Shown here: positions 10,541 through 20,245 of the stretch, piece by piece
How positions within the stretch are numbered: the stretch's first letter is position 1
Layout of the letters: every line of letters starts with the position of its first letter
Assembly (NCBI GenBank): GCA_020809705.1
Contig: CP085830.1
Location: 4,030,001 to 4,094,000 of the forward strand
Direction: 5' to 3'
DNA length: 64,000 nucleotides
Source: Calonectria ilicicola
Taxonomy: Eukaryota; Ascomycota; Sordariomycetes; Hypocreales; Nectriaceae
Notes under the pieces: model-generated
What the model was told of the DNA's origin: nothing
Database searches by the model: none
Seen by the model: only the letters and a program-made list of their open reading frames with translations
Program-made: the position numbers and the translations under genes

Positions 10541-12091
10541 TATTTGCCTATCACCCTATCAAGCTTTGAGCCATGTGGGCTTATCGAACCCCGACAACAT
10601 CTCCAACTTGTTGACCCATTCCTAGTAGTGTATACATCAGCACTAATTCATAACACTCGGGTAAATGTACCCTTCTAGTCATTTCCGTTACTGTGAACCT
10701 TTCTACTATAGCCCACAGATCACTCTTTTGTGCGATAATACAATATGTATTGGCTTGATACACAGCTAAACTAATATCATGTGTCTGGTAAGTTATATCT
10801 AGCCACAGCAAGCTCTGGAACCTAGTGTAAGTATTCAACAGTCCAAGGCAGCCGCTGAGCAGATAGACCATACTTCTCAGGAGGAAGGAAATTAAATATG
10901 GAGTATACTACCATTCAAACCTTTTCTAATATGCAGCTCCTACATGGAACCAAAACCTACAGTCTATCCTAAAAGGGGATATCGGTTTGCTCAATCTCCC
11001 CTAGGGCTACCAAGCCATACAATGTCGCTCGTGGACATGATGTTTGACGGGAAAGTAGAACTCAACTCCTAGAAACTATATTAAAGCGGTGACAAAAATG
11101 ATAGCATTTGACTGATCAACGGGTAATGTGATCTGTTGGGTCTAGTAGACTGAACACCGAACTAGACCTAGAAATGCGACAAAAAGTTTTGATGCTGCAC
11201 ACTTGATATCGTGGATGAGCTTAAGTGACCGGCATCCCCTAAACACAAAGCGCCTCTCTTTGAGATAGACCTTCTTTTTATCCCTCTATCGACCCCAGTC
11301 ACTCTTGTGCTGCCGTGAGCTCGACTGCCATCCCGACTACCGTTTCGACCACCTTGACCATTCCCACCAAGGACGAAGCCGGCACTGTCGCCAAACTGCA
11401 ACGTGTAGCAATGCCAATGAGCGCATGTTCATTTTTACATAGAAGCTAGACACTAATGATGTATGCTTCGAGGTGATGGAAGTATCTCTTGCTCCCAGGC
11501 GAGCTGTCTGGGGTGTATAAGGGCTTGGTGAGTTTGTGCTCTTTTTGGATTGGCCTCTGGCATTTGAAACAGCCCCTTGAGATGGGCATTTCCTCTGGCA
11601 CACATACCGTAGCAAAGATCAAGTCACTCAATCGAGATGAAAACATCATCAATTTCTCATTCATAATTCATGATACGAGGTCCTTCTCCAACAAAACGGC
11701 CCTGTAAAAAAACCCCCCATTGCAACCATTTCCAGCCATGTAAACCCCTCCATCATCCCAGTCAGCCCATCCATAACTCAGGTATTCTTATCCTTCAAGG
11801 TGCATCCAAACCCGCCGCAATAACGTCTTGGAGCATCCATTCAACTGGGTCGTCCAGCATGGCGATGCTCTCTTCATCAAGCTCGCCCAAGAATGCTTGC
11901 AAGAGATGGGTCTCGAGCAGCGGTCCTACAACGCAAAATCGAGTCAGCCACTCCATTGTTCGGGAGTGCCCATCATTCTTCATCTTCATCATCATCATCA
12001 TCTTCTTCTTCTTCTTCTTCTTCTTCATCATGTTCATCATCATCTGCAAGAGGAGAGGCACAAGTCAGCAACGCGCCGGAGCGGCTTTTAT
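10541..12091. other. Intergenic, no supported gene
   Basis: Several open frames exist on both strands, but none shows a recognisable domain or a plausible gene structure. The right end is the 3' flank of the F-box gene and contains the trinucleotide run at 11971-12043. Confidence 0.5.
11971..12043. repeat. ATC/TTC trinucleotide microsatellite
   Basis: Interrupted runs of CATCAT and TTCTTC just downstream of the F-box gene stop codon. They produce long poly-Ser, poly-His and poly-Lys frames that are artefacts of the repeat. Confidence 0.9.
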
Positions 12092-13576
12092 TCAGAGATC
12101 AAGGGCGTATTGGTCCCAAATACCATCGCTCTCACCGTCATCATCATCATCATCCTCATCCATTTGGTCGCCTGCGTCGTGCACATGACGAACTTCAATC
12201 GTCCGGATCGTGTCGCCAATAAAATGCTTCCAATCGGGTCCCGTATACGCCATGGAATGAAGCCCGTTAAAGGAAACCCTAGACTTGCCCGGGCGTGTTT
12301 GCCAGCTCTGCTGGACGGCTCTAATTGAAATGTGATGCAGATCAAGGCCAGGGATGTCTGCGAGCTTTTTGAGGAATGAACTCCAAAAGTTGATCTTGGG
12401 TGGGGCGCCAGTGTGATCAGTAGGCAGCTTCCTCTCCAGAGTCGCCCTGTTCAGCTCAAATCTCTTCAAAGAAGGGGCAAACTTTTTGAGAAGATTGACC
12501 ACCATTGATTCCTCAAAGTTCATCTGCCCCAGGTTGATCTCCTCTAGGTGCGGCAAATCCGGAAATGGCACAGCCGGCACGTGCGGGGAGACCTGTGGTG
12601 CAGTAGTGGTAGATGGCTTGGATAACCATTCAAGAACTGATTTGAGAATCTTTTCTTCGCTATTAACTTCATTGATTCTCAGATGTTTCAGGTTGGATGT
12701 TTTCAGAAGGAAATTGCGCAGATAGAAATCCCCCATTGCACCCGTGCGAGTCATTGGTGGGCCAAAGCCTGGGCGCCTCCAGGATAGATCAATGTCAAGG
12801 TGTAGCTTCTCGAGGTTCTCAAGGACTGGCTTGACCACGGGCTCCATGTAGGAGGGCACATTGAAAGCAACATCTTTGAGGTGGTTCCCTTCTCGGGCTA
12901 TGACTTCGATTCCTTTGGGCTTCGCCCCAGCCTGTCCAAGAGCAAAAAGAACAGCGCCGAATACTTGGTTGCTGAACGGAATCGTCATATCAGGTGAACC
13001 CAAAAATCTTTGAGCAAAGTTAACGCCCGTCTCCGCAGAAGCAGTGGGAGCTCCATAGCTTGTCCATTGCGCGACCGGGCCATCACGAGTGCGCCGGGTA
13101 GAGTTAAAGTCTCGGATGACGATTTCGTCTAGGTTTTTGAGATTTCCAAAGGCCTCGGCCAGCATGTCGCGATGGTATCCCGTGCTCCACAGAGTAAGCA
13201 TGCCTGCATGGCGCTGCAAGAACTTGGAGTCGCGCTGGTCATCGCCACGGGAATAGGGATAGGAAGGGTAGCGCTCGAGGCCAAATTGCACCATGCGCAG
13301 ATGGTCACTGAGGCGACTCTTGGAGATGTCAATCAGGGCCTGCAAGCTGTCGTCGGAGAGCATAAACTGCTTGCGAGTGAAAAACTCCTTGACAAAGGTG
13401 AAGTAGAGAGACCGCTCAATGGAGCTGCAGGTGCGACGGACATTGCCCAGCTCGGGCGTGGTAAGGAAGTTTGTGATGCGCAGCAAAACCTCAAGAGGAA
13501 CCTTTTGAAACGGGCAGCCGGCTGTGGGAACCGACGGGTCGTTGGTGTCGGCCATGTTGGTGTCTGAATCGGCCAT
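12092..13576 (-). CDS. F-box domain protein
   Basis: A single-exon frame of 494 residues. An F-box motif (CPFQKVPLEVLLRITNFLTTPELGNVRRTCSSIER region, about residues 21-55) lies near the N-terminus, so the likely role is a substrate adaptor that docks to Skp1 in an SCF ubiquitin ligase. The rest is Leu-rich with weak repeat spacing (for example LEEINLGQMNFEESMVVNLL and LKRFELNRATLE), compatible with a degenerate leucine-rich substrate-binding region. The C-terminus is highly acidic (a run of Asp) before the stop. The ATG at 13576 is chosen because it precedes the F-box closely. The substrate is unknown. Confidence 0.8.
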   Translation of the reverse strand: MADSDTNMADTNDPSVPTAGCPFQKVPLEVLLRITNFLTTPELGNVRRTCSSIERSLYFTFVKEFFTRKQFMLSDDSLQALIDISKSRLSDHLRMVQFGLERYPSYPYSRGDDQRDSKFLQRHAGMLTLWSTGYHRDMLAEAFGNLKNLDEIVIRDFNSTRRTRDGPVAQWTSYGAPTASAETGVNFAQRFLGSPDMTIPFSNQVFGAVLFALGQAGAKPKGIEVIAREGNHLKDVAFNVPSYMEPVVKPVLENLEKLHLDIDLSWRRPGFGPPMTRTGAMGDFYLRNFLLKTSNLKHLRINEVNSEEKILKSVLEWLSKPSTTTAPQVSPHVPAVPFPDLPHLEEINLGQMNFEESMVVNLLKKFAPSLKRFELNRATLERKLPTDHTGAPPKINFWSSFLKKLADIPGLDLHHISIRAVQQSWQTRPGKSRVSFNGLHSMAYTGPDWKHFIGDTIRTIEVRHVHDAGDQMDEDDDDDDGESDGIWDQYALDL

Positions 13577-14701
13577 TGCCAGGTTGTGGTTGAGGCCACC
13601 TGAGGCGTATATGTATGAGTGAGCTGAGGAGCTTAGCGTGGCTGGCGACTAGAACGCACCTAGTGTGTGAGTGTGTTGTTGGCTGGCCGTTACGATGTTT
13701 TCAAAAAGCTGGCGGCCCAAGGCGGCTTGCGACGGAAAATGTGGGATGAGCAAGAGATGGGAGCGCAGCGCTCTCGAGGTAACTATTTATGGTCAGCTCC
13801 GTCACCTATTTTATCAGCCCGTCATCATGGGGTTTATAGGCATTCACGGCGGCGGCGTGCAGAGGCGCGATGGGATGCGATGGGATGGGGCAGCAGGCAG
13901 CAAAGGCCCAGGTGGGTTCAGTCGACCGACGGCCAGCACTAAGGGCCCCTGTTAGCGGACGCTTCTTCACTGGCCCCAGACAGACAGCCAGACAGCCAGG
14001 GGACGAAGGTTGTTTGGCGGGCGCGCGTCCAATTACCTCAGACTCTGGGAGGCAAAGGTTTGATGCTCTGCTGGGTGCGCAAACGTGTGGGTTGAAAGAG
14101 GAGAAGAAGCTAGACGAGGTAGGATGCAGGTTGCTCCAAGCAGCTGTTGAACAACCCTGGAATGGGCTGCGTATTGGCCGCCACCTCACTGGCTGCACAT
14201 CTGTTGTCGACGTCAATACACTGTGTACATATATGTCTGTCACACGGTAATCAATCTTCCGTCGTTTGCACTGTATCAGCAATCACACTACATTGAGCTA
14301 CATGTGCGACTTCATCATAATCCATCAATTCTTCTTTATTCAATATCCAACTGCCAAAAAATAAACACGCAATCAGCATATATATACTGCTCAGATATAA
14401 CAAAAATCCTGGTATATGGTATATCCTCCACACTTTTTCTCGATTCAGAGAAAGAAATGCCAATCGTAGACTGCAGCTTGCAAAGTAAAAGTAAAAGCCA
14501 TCATCCAAACATGCAAACCGGCCCTTTCTAAAGATATTCCAAGCCCAAGCAATAAAAAAAAAGAGTCGGGTTCAACAAATAAAAAGCAATTCGTTGCCAG
14601 AGGGCATGTTCCCATCCTCGTCAAAATAATTGCTCCTATGCCATGCGTGCGTAAAAATCCAAGAACAAAAAAACCAAATGTGTCGTGTGGGTATAATAAA
14701 C
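13577..14701. other. Intergenic: F-box gene 5' flank and downstream gene 3' flank
   Basis: Holds the F-box gene promoter on the left and the 3' flank of the 1776-codon gene on the right. GC-rich in the first half, AT-rich after 14220. Overlapping frames here are not convincing as proteins. Confidence 0.5.
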
Positions 14702-17700
14702 TCAGCCAAGTCCCCCCATGAACTCGTTCTGACGTAGGAAACTCGTCGCCAACTCATCACCCCCATGCTCAGCTGCCTCCATCCAGTGAACCGCAACACA
14801 CATCAATCCTGGGTCACTGCGTACATCACTCTCCTTGCCATCCCCAGAAACTCCTCCTAATCCGGATCCTCGGCCTCCGCTGCCTCCACTGCCAAGGCCG
14901 TGTCCGCCTCCGCCTGGACCACTGGGGCCCATTCGGCTTCGCTCGCTGCGTCCATACAAGTCCATGACCGTCTGCTTAAACACCTCTCGGGGTTTGGACA
15001 ATGGCAGCGTAGTCCGCTCCACGTACTCGGGGTTGGACAGGTAAAAGAGCGCCAGTTCACGCTGCGCTGTTGGGAAGCCTTCTTTGGCTGTAATAGTCCA
15101 CATCTTGCCAGCATCTTCGAGCTTGTAAGTCGTTGATGGAGGCGGGGGTGTGCCGGTGGAAGACGGTGTGCCATCGCCTGGTGCCGCGTCGGCGTATGCC
15201 TTGCGCACGTTGGCATGCACCGCAACAACATCGTCGGCCATTTCAACCATGGTGCGGCACACCTCGGACTTGAGCTTCAAGGCTGCCAGGGCTGTGTTCC
15301 AGAATGCTTTGCCGCGGTCTGGCTTGTCCAGGACCGTGGGCGGCACAAACGCGGCAATGAATTGAAGATCACGGAAGAGCGTCTTTGGTCGAATTGATGC
15401 TTCTCGGAACAGAGACTGAAGTTCCTTTGTAATAGCATCAGTATTGGCAGCGCCTCCCGACATGATTGAGCGCGTCTCAGAATTACTCTGTCTGGATGGG
15501 TGATGTCCAAACAGTGGTGACTCCATCTGGGACTGGATAGCCTGGGACCGTCGTTCTCTGACGTGATCAATGGTTCCCTCAAGGGCCGTAGGTCGAGCCT
15601 TGTTGGCGTGTTCAGAAACAACGCTGGATCCGGCGTCGGACCTGTTCCAACGAGGCCTCTTGCGGTCGCTCGAATGAAGCGAAGCCACAATGAGGTTCTC
15701 TAACTCGTGCAAAGCATTCAACTTGGCGTATGGGTTGGGGTGAACGCAAAACATGTTGAGCAGTCTCTGGTAAGCCTTCTTGAATGGGAACTCGTTTGTC
15801 TCCTTTGTTGGAGACAAGCGGGGCGTCGAATCATTTGTAACTGAGCCGTCATTGATAGCAATTGATGGCGTCTCCGATGCCTCCGAAGCTCGGTCTGACA
15901 TGTGGTCACCCACGTTGCGCAGATTTCCGAAGCTCTTCTTCTTCTCAATAACTCTGGGTCGTCCAGAGCTTCGCTTCTCGGATCGCCGTTTAGCTCGGCG
16001 GTCCAAAGCATCCTTACGGTCAATGCACTGCTGACCGAGGGTTTCAAACCAGGCATCTGTCTCGGATCCACGAGAAAATACTTGGTTGCCGAGATCCGAA
16101 AGCAACAGACTCGTGAGAGATTGCTTCAGCTCGTTGAGGAACCTAGTCTTCTCATCATCTCCACGCTGCTGGAAAACAGTCTCATTGGATGAGGCTGCTG
16201 TTGGTGGGCGCCCAGTTGAGAAGCTCGCATTGGACGAAGCTTGGTTGTGGTAGGGTGGGTGAGAGAAGGTAGTTGACAGGTTAGTCAAACTGGTGGTGGG
16301 CGAGTATCCGCGAGACGCCCCCGAGCCAGGTGACATTACCGGTTGGAATGGTGACCAAAAGGTGCTTGCCGAGTCAATTGTGTGAGCCGGTGATGCCTTG
16401 TCAAAGTATTCTTGGCCATCCAAAATCTCGGAGAGAGTAGCGCTCGCTCGCGGGATCCTTTGGCCCAACGAGTCGAGAGACTGCTGACTGGGATTGTGCA
16501 TGGACAGGTTGCGCAGGTCTCGTGCAAACGAGCCCGGTCGGCTGCTCGATGAATTGAATTTGCGGTCCTGGTCACTAATGACGCTTGCGCCATCATCTCC
16601 GCCCCATGATTGTTGTTCGCGTTCCCTTGCCCTGATGCGGTCGAGAGTAGCCTTGTCCCGCTTGTACAAATCACTCGACCACAGAACTGGGGCCTCGCGA
16701 ATTGTTTCTCCGACCAACTTCGAGATGCACTTGTCCACTTCGCAGCAGAATCGGTGAATTCTCTCCTCGCCTTGGCAAAAGTTCTGAATACCATACTTCT
16801 GAAGCCACATGGAAGTTGTCTCAGCCTGATCATCGCTGAGCTTGTTTGGTCCGCCCTGTTCTTCAGTGGCGGCCAGCAGGTCCATGATTTGAGATTCAGC
16901 GCGATAGAGGTATGAAGAGTTTGGTACCCGAGCCATGTTGGCGCGAGATCGTTGGAAGGAGTTCCAGCGTCGAGGCATGCCCATTGTCTTGAGGGCCTGG
17001 CAAATATCGCGGCTGTGCGAAAACTCCTTGGAGTTGCGCACATCCGTGACATACCACATCTTGTCACGCATAGCCCGGACACGCTTCATCATCCGATCGA
17101 TGAGACCTTCGTGGCGCTCCTGGCTCTGCTTGAGCCAGACTAGCCAGGCATCGTATTCTTCAATGGCCGAAGCCGATCGTCGAATAGAATCTCGAGGACC
17201 TCTGGAGAAAATGTTGATGAGCACCGCAAAGCCGTTTTCGCGCAAAGAGGGCGAGGCCAGAGCATTCAATTGGTTGAGCGTTTTCCAGTACTGATGAGAC
17301 GATACAAAGTCAGCGAGCGCCTTGGATTGAGCTGATGCTGCTTTCAGCATGGTGATCAAAACAGGCTCTGGCCCATCGTTGCTGGCACTGTGCGCTTCTG
17401 TAGGGTCTGTCTTGGACCCAGAGTTTGCGGCTGCAAATCCGTTCTGCTTCCTGTAGGGGTTGCGACTGGCCATTGATCTCTCTGGCGTGATAATCTTGGT
17501 CTTTGATTTGTACCTCTTGAGACCCGAGGCACGGTTGCTGAGCTGTGTTCGGCTGTTTTCAGGTTCGAGGCTTCGGGGAATCTCATAATCTTCCACCAGT
17601 CTCAAAATGGAGTCTCGGAGCTGGTGATAGTCCTTGTCGAGCTCTGGACCCTCGGGCACATCATCATCGTCCGTGTCCGTGCTTGATGAGTTCTCCTCGT

Positions 17701-20032
17701 CTTCGAGTTCGTCATCAGGGTCAAAAGTCATGTGGGTAGAAAGACTCTTTCCGTCGGCAGAAATGAAGAGAACAACCCATCGTTCCGCGCAAGGGTGGCA
17801 GGAGCCGCGGACAGCTTCAGCGCCAAGGTTCTGAGTCATCTCATGAATAGCGAGGCGAAGACGGTATCCGTCATCCTCATACTTGCCCAGGCGCTTTTGC
17901 ATTTCAGATTCCATAGCTGGGGGGGAGTATCGCTGAGGAGTGATTGAGGTTGCTTCATCCATGAAGCCGTCTCGCGAGGCGGTGGCGTCGCTGAAGACGG
18001 ATGAGGCGCTGGTGCTGATGATGGAGGCCGTCTCAAAGTTGTTCCTCGGGTTGTTCATGGGGATTGGCTGAGAAATGGCCGACATGCCAGAGATGGACGC
18101 GGGGCCAGACCTGAAGCTGCTCGAGGCAGCCGATTGGGGTCTCCTCTCTGGGAAAATGGCATTCACCAGAGTCATCAAGTCAGCAGGGCTGATAACCAAA
18201 TAGGGGTGGACCTCCATGGTTTCCCTCAAGGATGTAATGGATCTCGCAGGCAGGAGCTTGGCAGCGGGCACCTTGGACTGGGATCCCTGGAATCTGGCGA
18301 GGATACTCTCCACATGGCCCTTGATCTTGGGAGGAACGTCCACGGGAACGCATGTTGCTGATGGCTTTCCGCTCCACATGCTGGAGACGTACTCGTGGGC
18401 CTTCATGGCGACCTTTTTCAGAATCTTCTCGCGAGCATACGGGGTGATGTGATATTCGGCCAGCATGCCGTATGACTCGGGGTGAATGATGACTCCAAGA
18501 AGGAAGACAAAGAAGAGGCATCTCCAAACCAACCAACGGGAAGTGTTCTCCACGTACTTGTTGTCCAGCTTGCGCAGAATGGCGTTTCCAAGCTCCAAGA
18601 GGCCCTCGGGAATTCCAGTGGCATCTTCGTCGTCAACCAGCTCAAACAATTGGTTGACTGCTCTTTCGTAGAATTCCTTGGCAGCGACCTCATCTGAGTG
18701 GTTCCAATCTGAGAGGTTAAAGCGTGTGCCGTGCTGATCCTCGGCTCGGTCCAAAAGAAAGGCTCCATCCTCTAGGATCTTCATGAGGTACCACTCCATG
18801 TTGGACTTTCCAGACCAATCGCGCATGGCAGTCCAAATGTTGAGAACGGAAATGAGAAAGTGCTCGCCAGTCGATTTGGGCTCGGAGATCAGTCGAGCCA
18901 GGGCGGTTGCCCAGATCTCCGTTCGCCGCTGGTCCTCGGAGCTGTCGGGGCCGGCAGAGTTGGCGAAGCAGGTGTGGATGAGAATAGAGAGGGGGTCGTG
19001 GCGTTGGAAAGACAAGAGTCGCTCGATGTCCGCGGCAGCACCACCTTTCCCGGACGCGCTTGCGTGAGACCGTCCACCGGATCGTCCATGGTAGGGAAGA
19101 ACGGATTCCACGGGTTCCAAACCTTTGTGGTAGCTTAGGAAGGCATTCAGCTCAGAGCTGGTCAGGGAACAGATGCGGGTAGCCAAGTAATCTGGGTTGG
19201 TGCGGAGCTGAGTCAGAAAGTCAAGGAAAGTGTCTCGAGCGGAGGCGGAAATGTCGTGAAGAAAAGGTGCCATGGTCCTGAGAGGGTTGGCTCCAGCTGC
19301 AGGGTTAGTCGGCGTGTTCAGACTGTCCGAGGAGCCCAGGGAGGGGGAGGCAAGGGCTTCCATCTCAGGATCCAAGAGGGCATATCGGCGGAGTTCGTCG
19401 CAGCTGTTCCGTACATCATGGATGGCGTTGTAAAGGGCGGTAAAGTTTTCCTTGTCGTCCTTGCGGAAGTTTTCGACGAGATACCGGTGGGCAATCTCGC
19501 CGCATCGAGTCAAGCGGGCGCTCAAAGCTGTGGAAACCAAACTCCTCTGGAGACGAAGGCGAGTGTTGGCGCGCTTGCGCTCCTGGTACTTGGAGAGTCG
19601 CACAAGATGGGCCAGTTCCTCAAGGGTGGTGCTGTCCTTGTCGGGTGATAAATGCGGGTTAGTGTACTGGGACACATCTTGGAGAAGGGTCTTGGGATAG
19701 GTTGAAGGGCCTGTCTCTTTTGAAGCATCGGCGGCTAAGGGTGTCGCAGACCGACTCCCGGGGCCGTGTCGTGGGCTTGATTGACCGGGCATATTGGGCT
19801 GCGCTACGAGAGGCTTCCGAGCAGCGGCAACGGCGTTAAGGATGTGGTGCTGCTGAGCATGACCGCGGTGAGCGGCGTCGTCGTTACGTCGGATAGGTAG
19901 AGGCTGCGGCTCGTCGTCGGGTGATCGGCCAGGGCTCGGAGAGCGGTATCGACGTGATGCTCGAGCCTGTTGCACATGGGCTTCGAGTGACGGAGCGTTT
20001 GACGTCGATTCTTGAGCAATGGTGGGTGACAC
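14702..20032 (-). CDS. Large conserved-looking protein with Sel1-like C-terminus
   Basis: An uninterrupted frame of about 1776 codons. I do not recognise the family with certainty. The N-terminus is Ser/Pro/Arg-rich and disordered; the middle is helical. A stretch around RWLVWRCLFFVFLLGVIIHP with AREKILKKVAMKAHEYV after it faintly resembles RasGAP-type helices. The C-terminal ~170 residues contain two Sel1-like pieces (GKMWTITAKEGFPTAQRELA and CVAVHWMEAAEHGGDELATS) separated by a Gly-rich linker. The frame opens with GTG at 20032 directly behind an acceptor-like TTTATAG, so the true start is probably in an upstream exon: an ATG at 20245 with exon 20245-20194 and intron 20193-20035 keeps frame. 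Gene is surely real; function and start are open. Confidence 0.8.
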   Translation of the reverse strand: MSPTIAQESTSNAPSLEAHVQQARASRRYRSPSPGRSPDDEPQPLPIRRNDDAAHRGHAQQHHILNAVAAARKPLVAQPNMPGQSSPRHGPGSRSATPLAADASKETGPSTYPKTLLQDVSQYTNPHLSPDKDSTTLEELAHLVRLSKYQERKRANTRLRLQRSLVSTALSARLTRCGEIAHRYLVENFRKDDKENFTALYNAIHDVRNSCDELRRYALLDPEMEALASPSLGSSDSLNTPTNPAAGANPLRTMAPFLHDISASARDTFLDFLTQLRTNPDYLATRICSLTSSELNAFLSYHKGLEPVESVLPYHGRSGGRSHASASGKGGAAADIERLLSFQRHDPLSILIHTCFANSAGPDSSEDQRRTEIWATALARLISEPKSTGEHFLISVLNIWTAMRDWSGKSNMEWYLMKILEDGAFLLDRAEDQHGTRFNLSDWNHSDEVAAKEFYERAVNQLFELVDDEDATGIPEGLLELGNAILRKLDNKYVENTSRWLVWRCLFFVFLLGVIIHPESYGMLAEYHITPYAREKILKKVAMKAHEYVSSMWSGKPSATCVPVDVPPKIKGHVESILARFQGSQSKVPAAKLLPARSITSLRETMEVHPYLVISPADLMTLVNAIFPERRPQSAASSSFRSGPASISGMSAISQPIPMNNPRNNFETASIISTSASSVFSDATASRDGFMDEATSITPQRYSPPAMESEMQKRLGKYEDDGYRLRLAIHEMTQNLGAEAVRGSCHPCAERWVVLFISADGKSLSTHMTFDPDDELEDEENSSSTDTDDDDVPEGPELDKDYHQLRDSILRLVEDYEIPRSLEPENSRTQLSNRASGLKRYKSKTKIITPERSMASRNPYRKQNGFAAANSGSKTDPTEAHSASNDGPEPVLITMLKAASAQSKALADFVSSHQYWKTLNQLNALASPSLRENGFAVLINIFSRGPRDSIRRSASAIEEYDAWLVWLKQSQERHEGLIDRMMKRVRAMRDKMWYVTDVRNSKEFSHSRDICQALKTMGMPRRWNSFQRSRANMARVPNSSYLYRAESQIMDLLAATEEQGGPNKLSDDQAETTSMWLQKYGIQNFCQGEERIHRFCCEVDKCISKLVGETIREAPVLWSSDLYKRDKATLDRIRAREREQQSWGGDDGASVISDQDRKFNSSSSRPGSFARDLRNLSMHNPSQQSLDSLGQRIPRASATLSEILDGQEYFDKASPAHTIDSASTFWSPFQPVMSPGSGASRGYSPTTSLTNLSTTFSHPPYHNQASSNASFSTGRPPTAASSNETVFQQRGDDEKTRFLNELKQSLTSLLLSDLGNQVFSRGSETDAWFETLGQQCIDRKDALDRRAKRRSEKRSSGRPRVIEKKKSFGNLRNVGDHMSDRASEASETPSIAINDGSVTNDSTPRLSPTKETNEFPFKKAYQRLLNMFCVHPNPYAKLNALHELENLIVASLHSSDRKRPRWNRSDAGSSVVSEHANKARPTALEGTIDHVRERRSQAIQSQMESPLFGHHPSRQSNSETRSIMSGGAANTDAITKELQSLFREASIRPKTLFRDLQFIAAFVPPTVLDKPDRGKAFWNTALAALKLKSEVCRTMVEMADDVVAVHANVRKAYADAAPGDGTPSSTGTPPPPSTTYKLEDAGKMWTITAKEGFPTAQRELALFYLSNPEYVERTTLPLSKPREVFKQTVMDLYGRSERSRMGPSGPGGGGHGLGSGGSGGRGSGLGGVSGDGKESDVRSDPGLMCVAVHWMEAAEHGGDELATSFLRQNEFMGGLG

Positions 20033-20193
20033 GGCTATAAAGGCAAATGGAAAGTATCAGTATTTACGGTTCAGCTGATTGCGGGGGGTGCTAGAAGAGA
20101 GGTTGAAGGGGCGGGGATCAAGTCAGAGCGAAAGGCAGCGAGAGAGAAGAAGATTCAATGTCAATGTCAATCGGTGCCATTGCCAGTGCCCAC

Positions 20194-20245
20194 TTGAAGC
20201 GGGCACCATTGACGTTGACGTAGGGCGGCGGCGGAGCTTCAACAT
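20194..20245 (-). CDS. Candidate 5' exon of the large protein
   Basis: ATG at 20245 followed by 52 nt to a GTGGGC donor. Joined to the acceptor at 20034 it leaves one base plus CC to form a Thr codon and enters the long frame without a stop. The resulting N-terminus would be Arg/Thr/Ser-rich. The donor is weak and other upstream exons are possible, so this is a proposal only. Confidence 0.3.

Noticed and set aside
11828..12328. Plus-strand frames rich in His or Ser
   Set aside because: Produced by the trinucleotide repeat and by antisense of the F-box gene.
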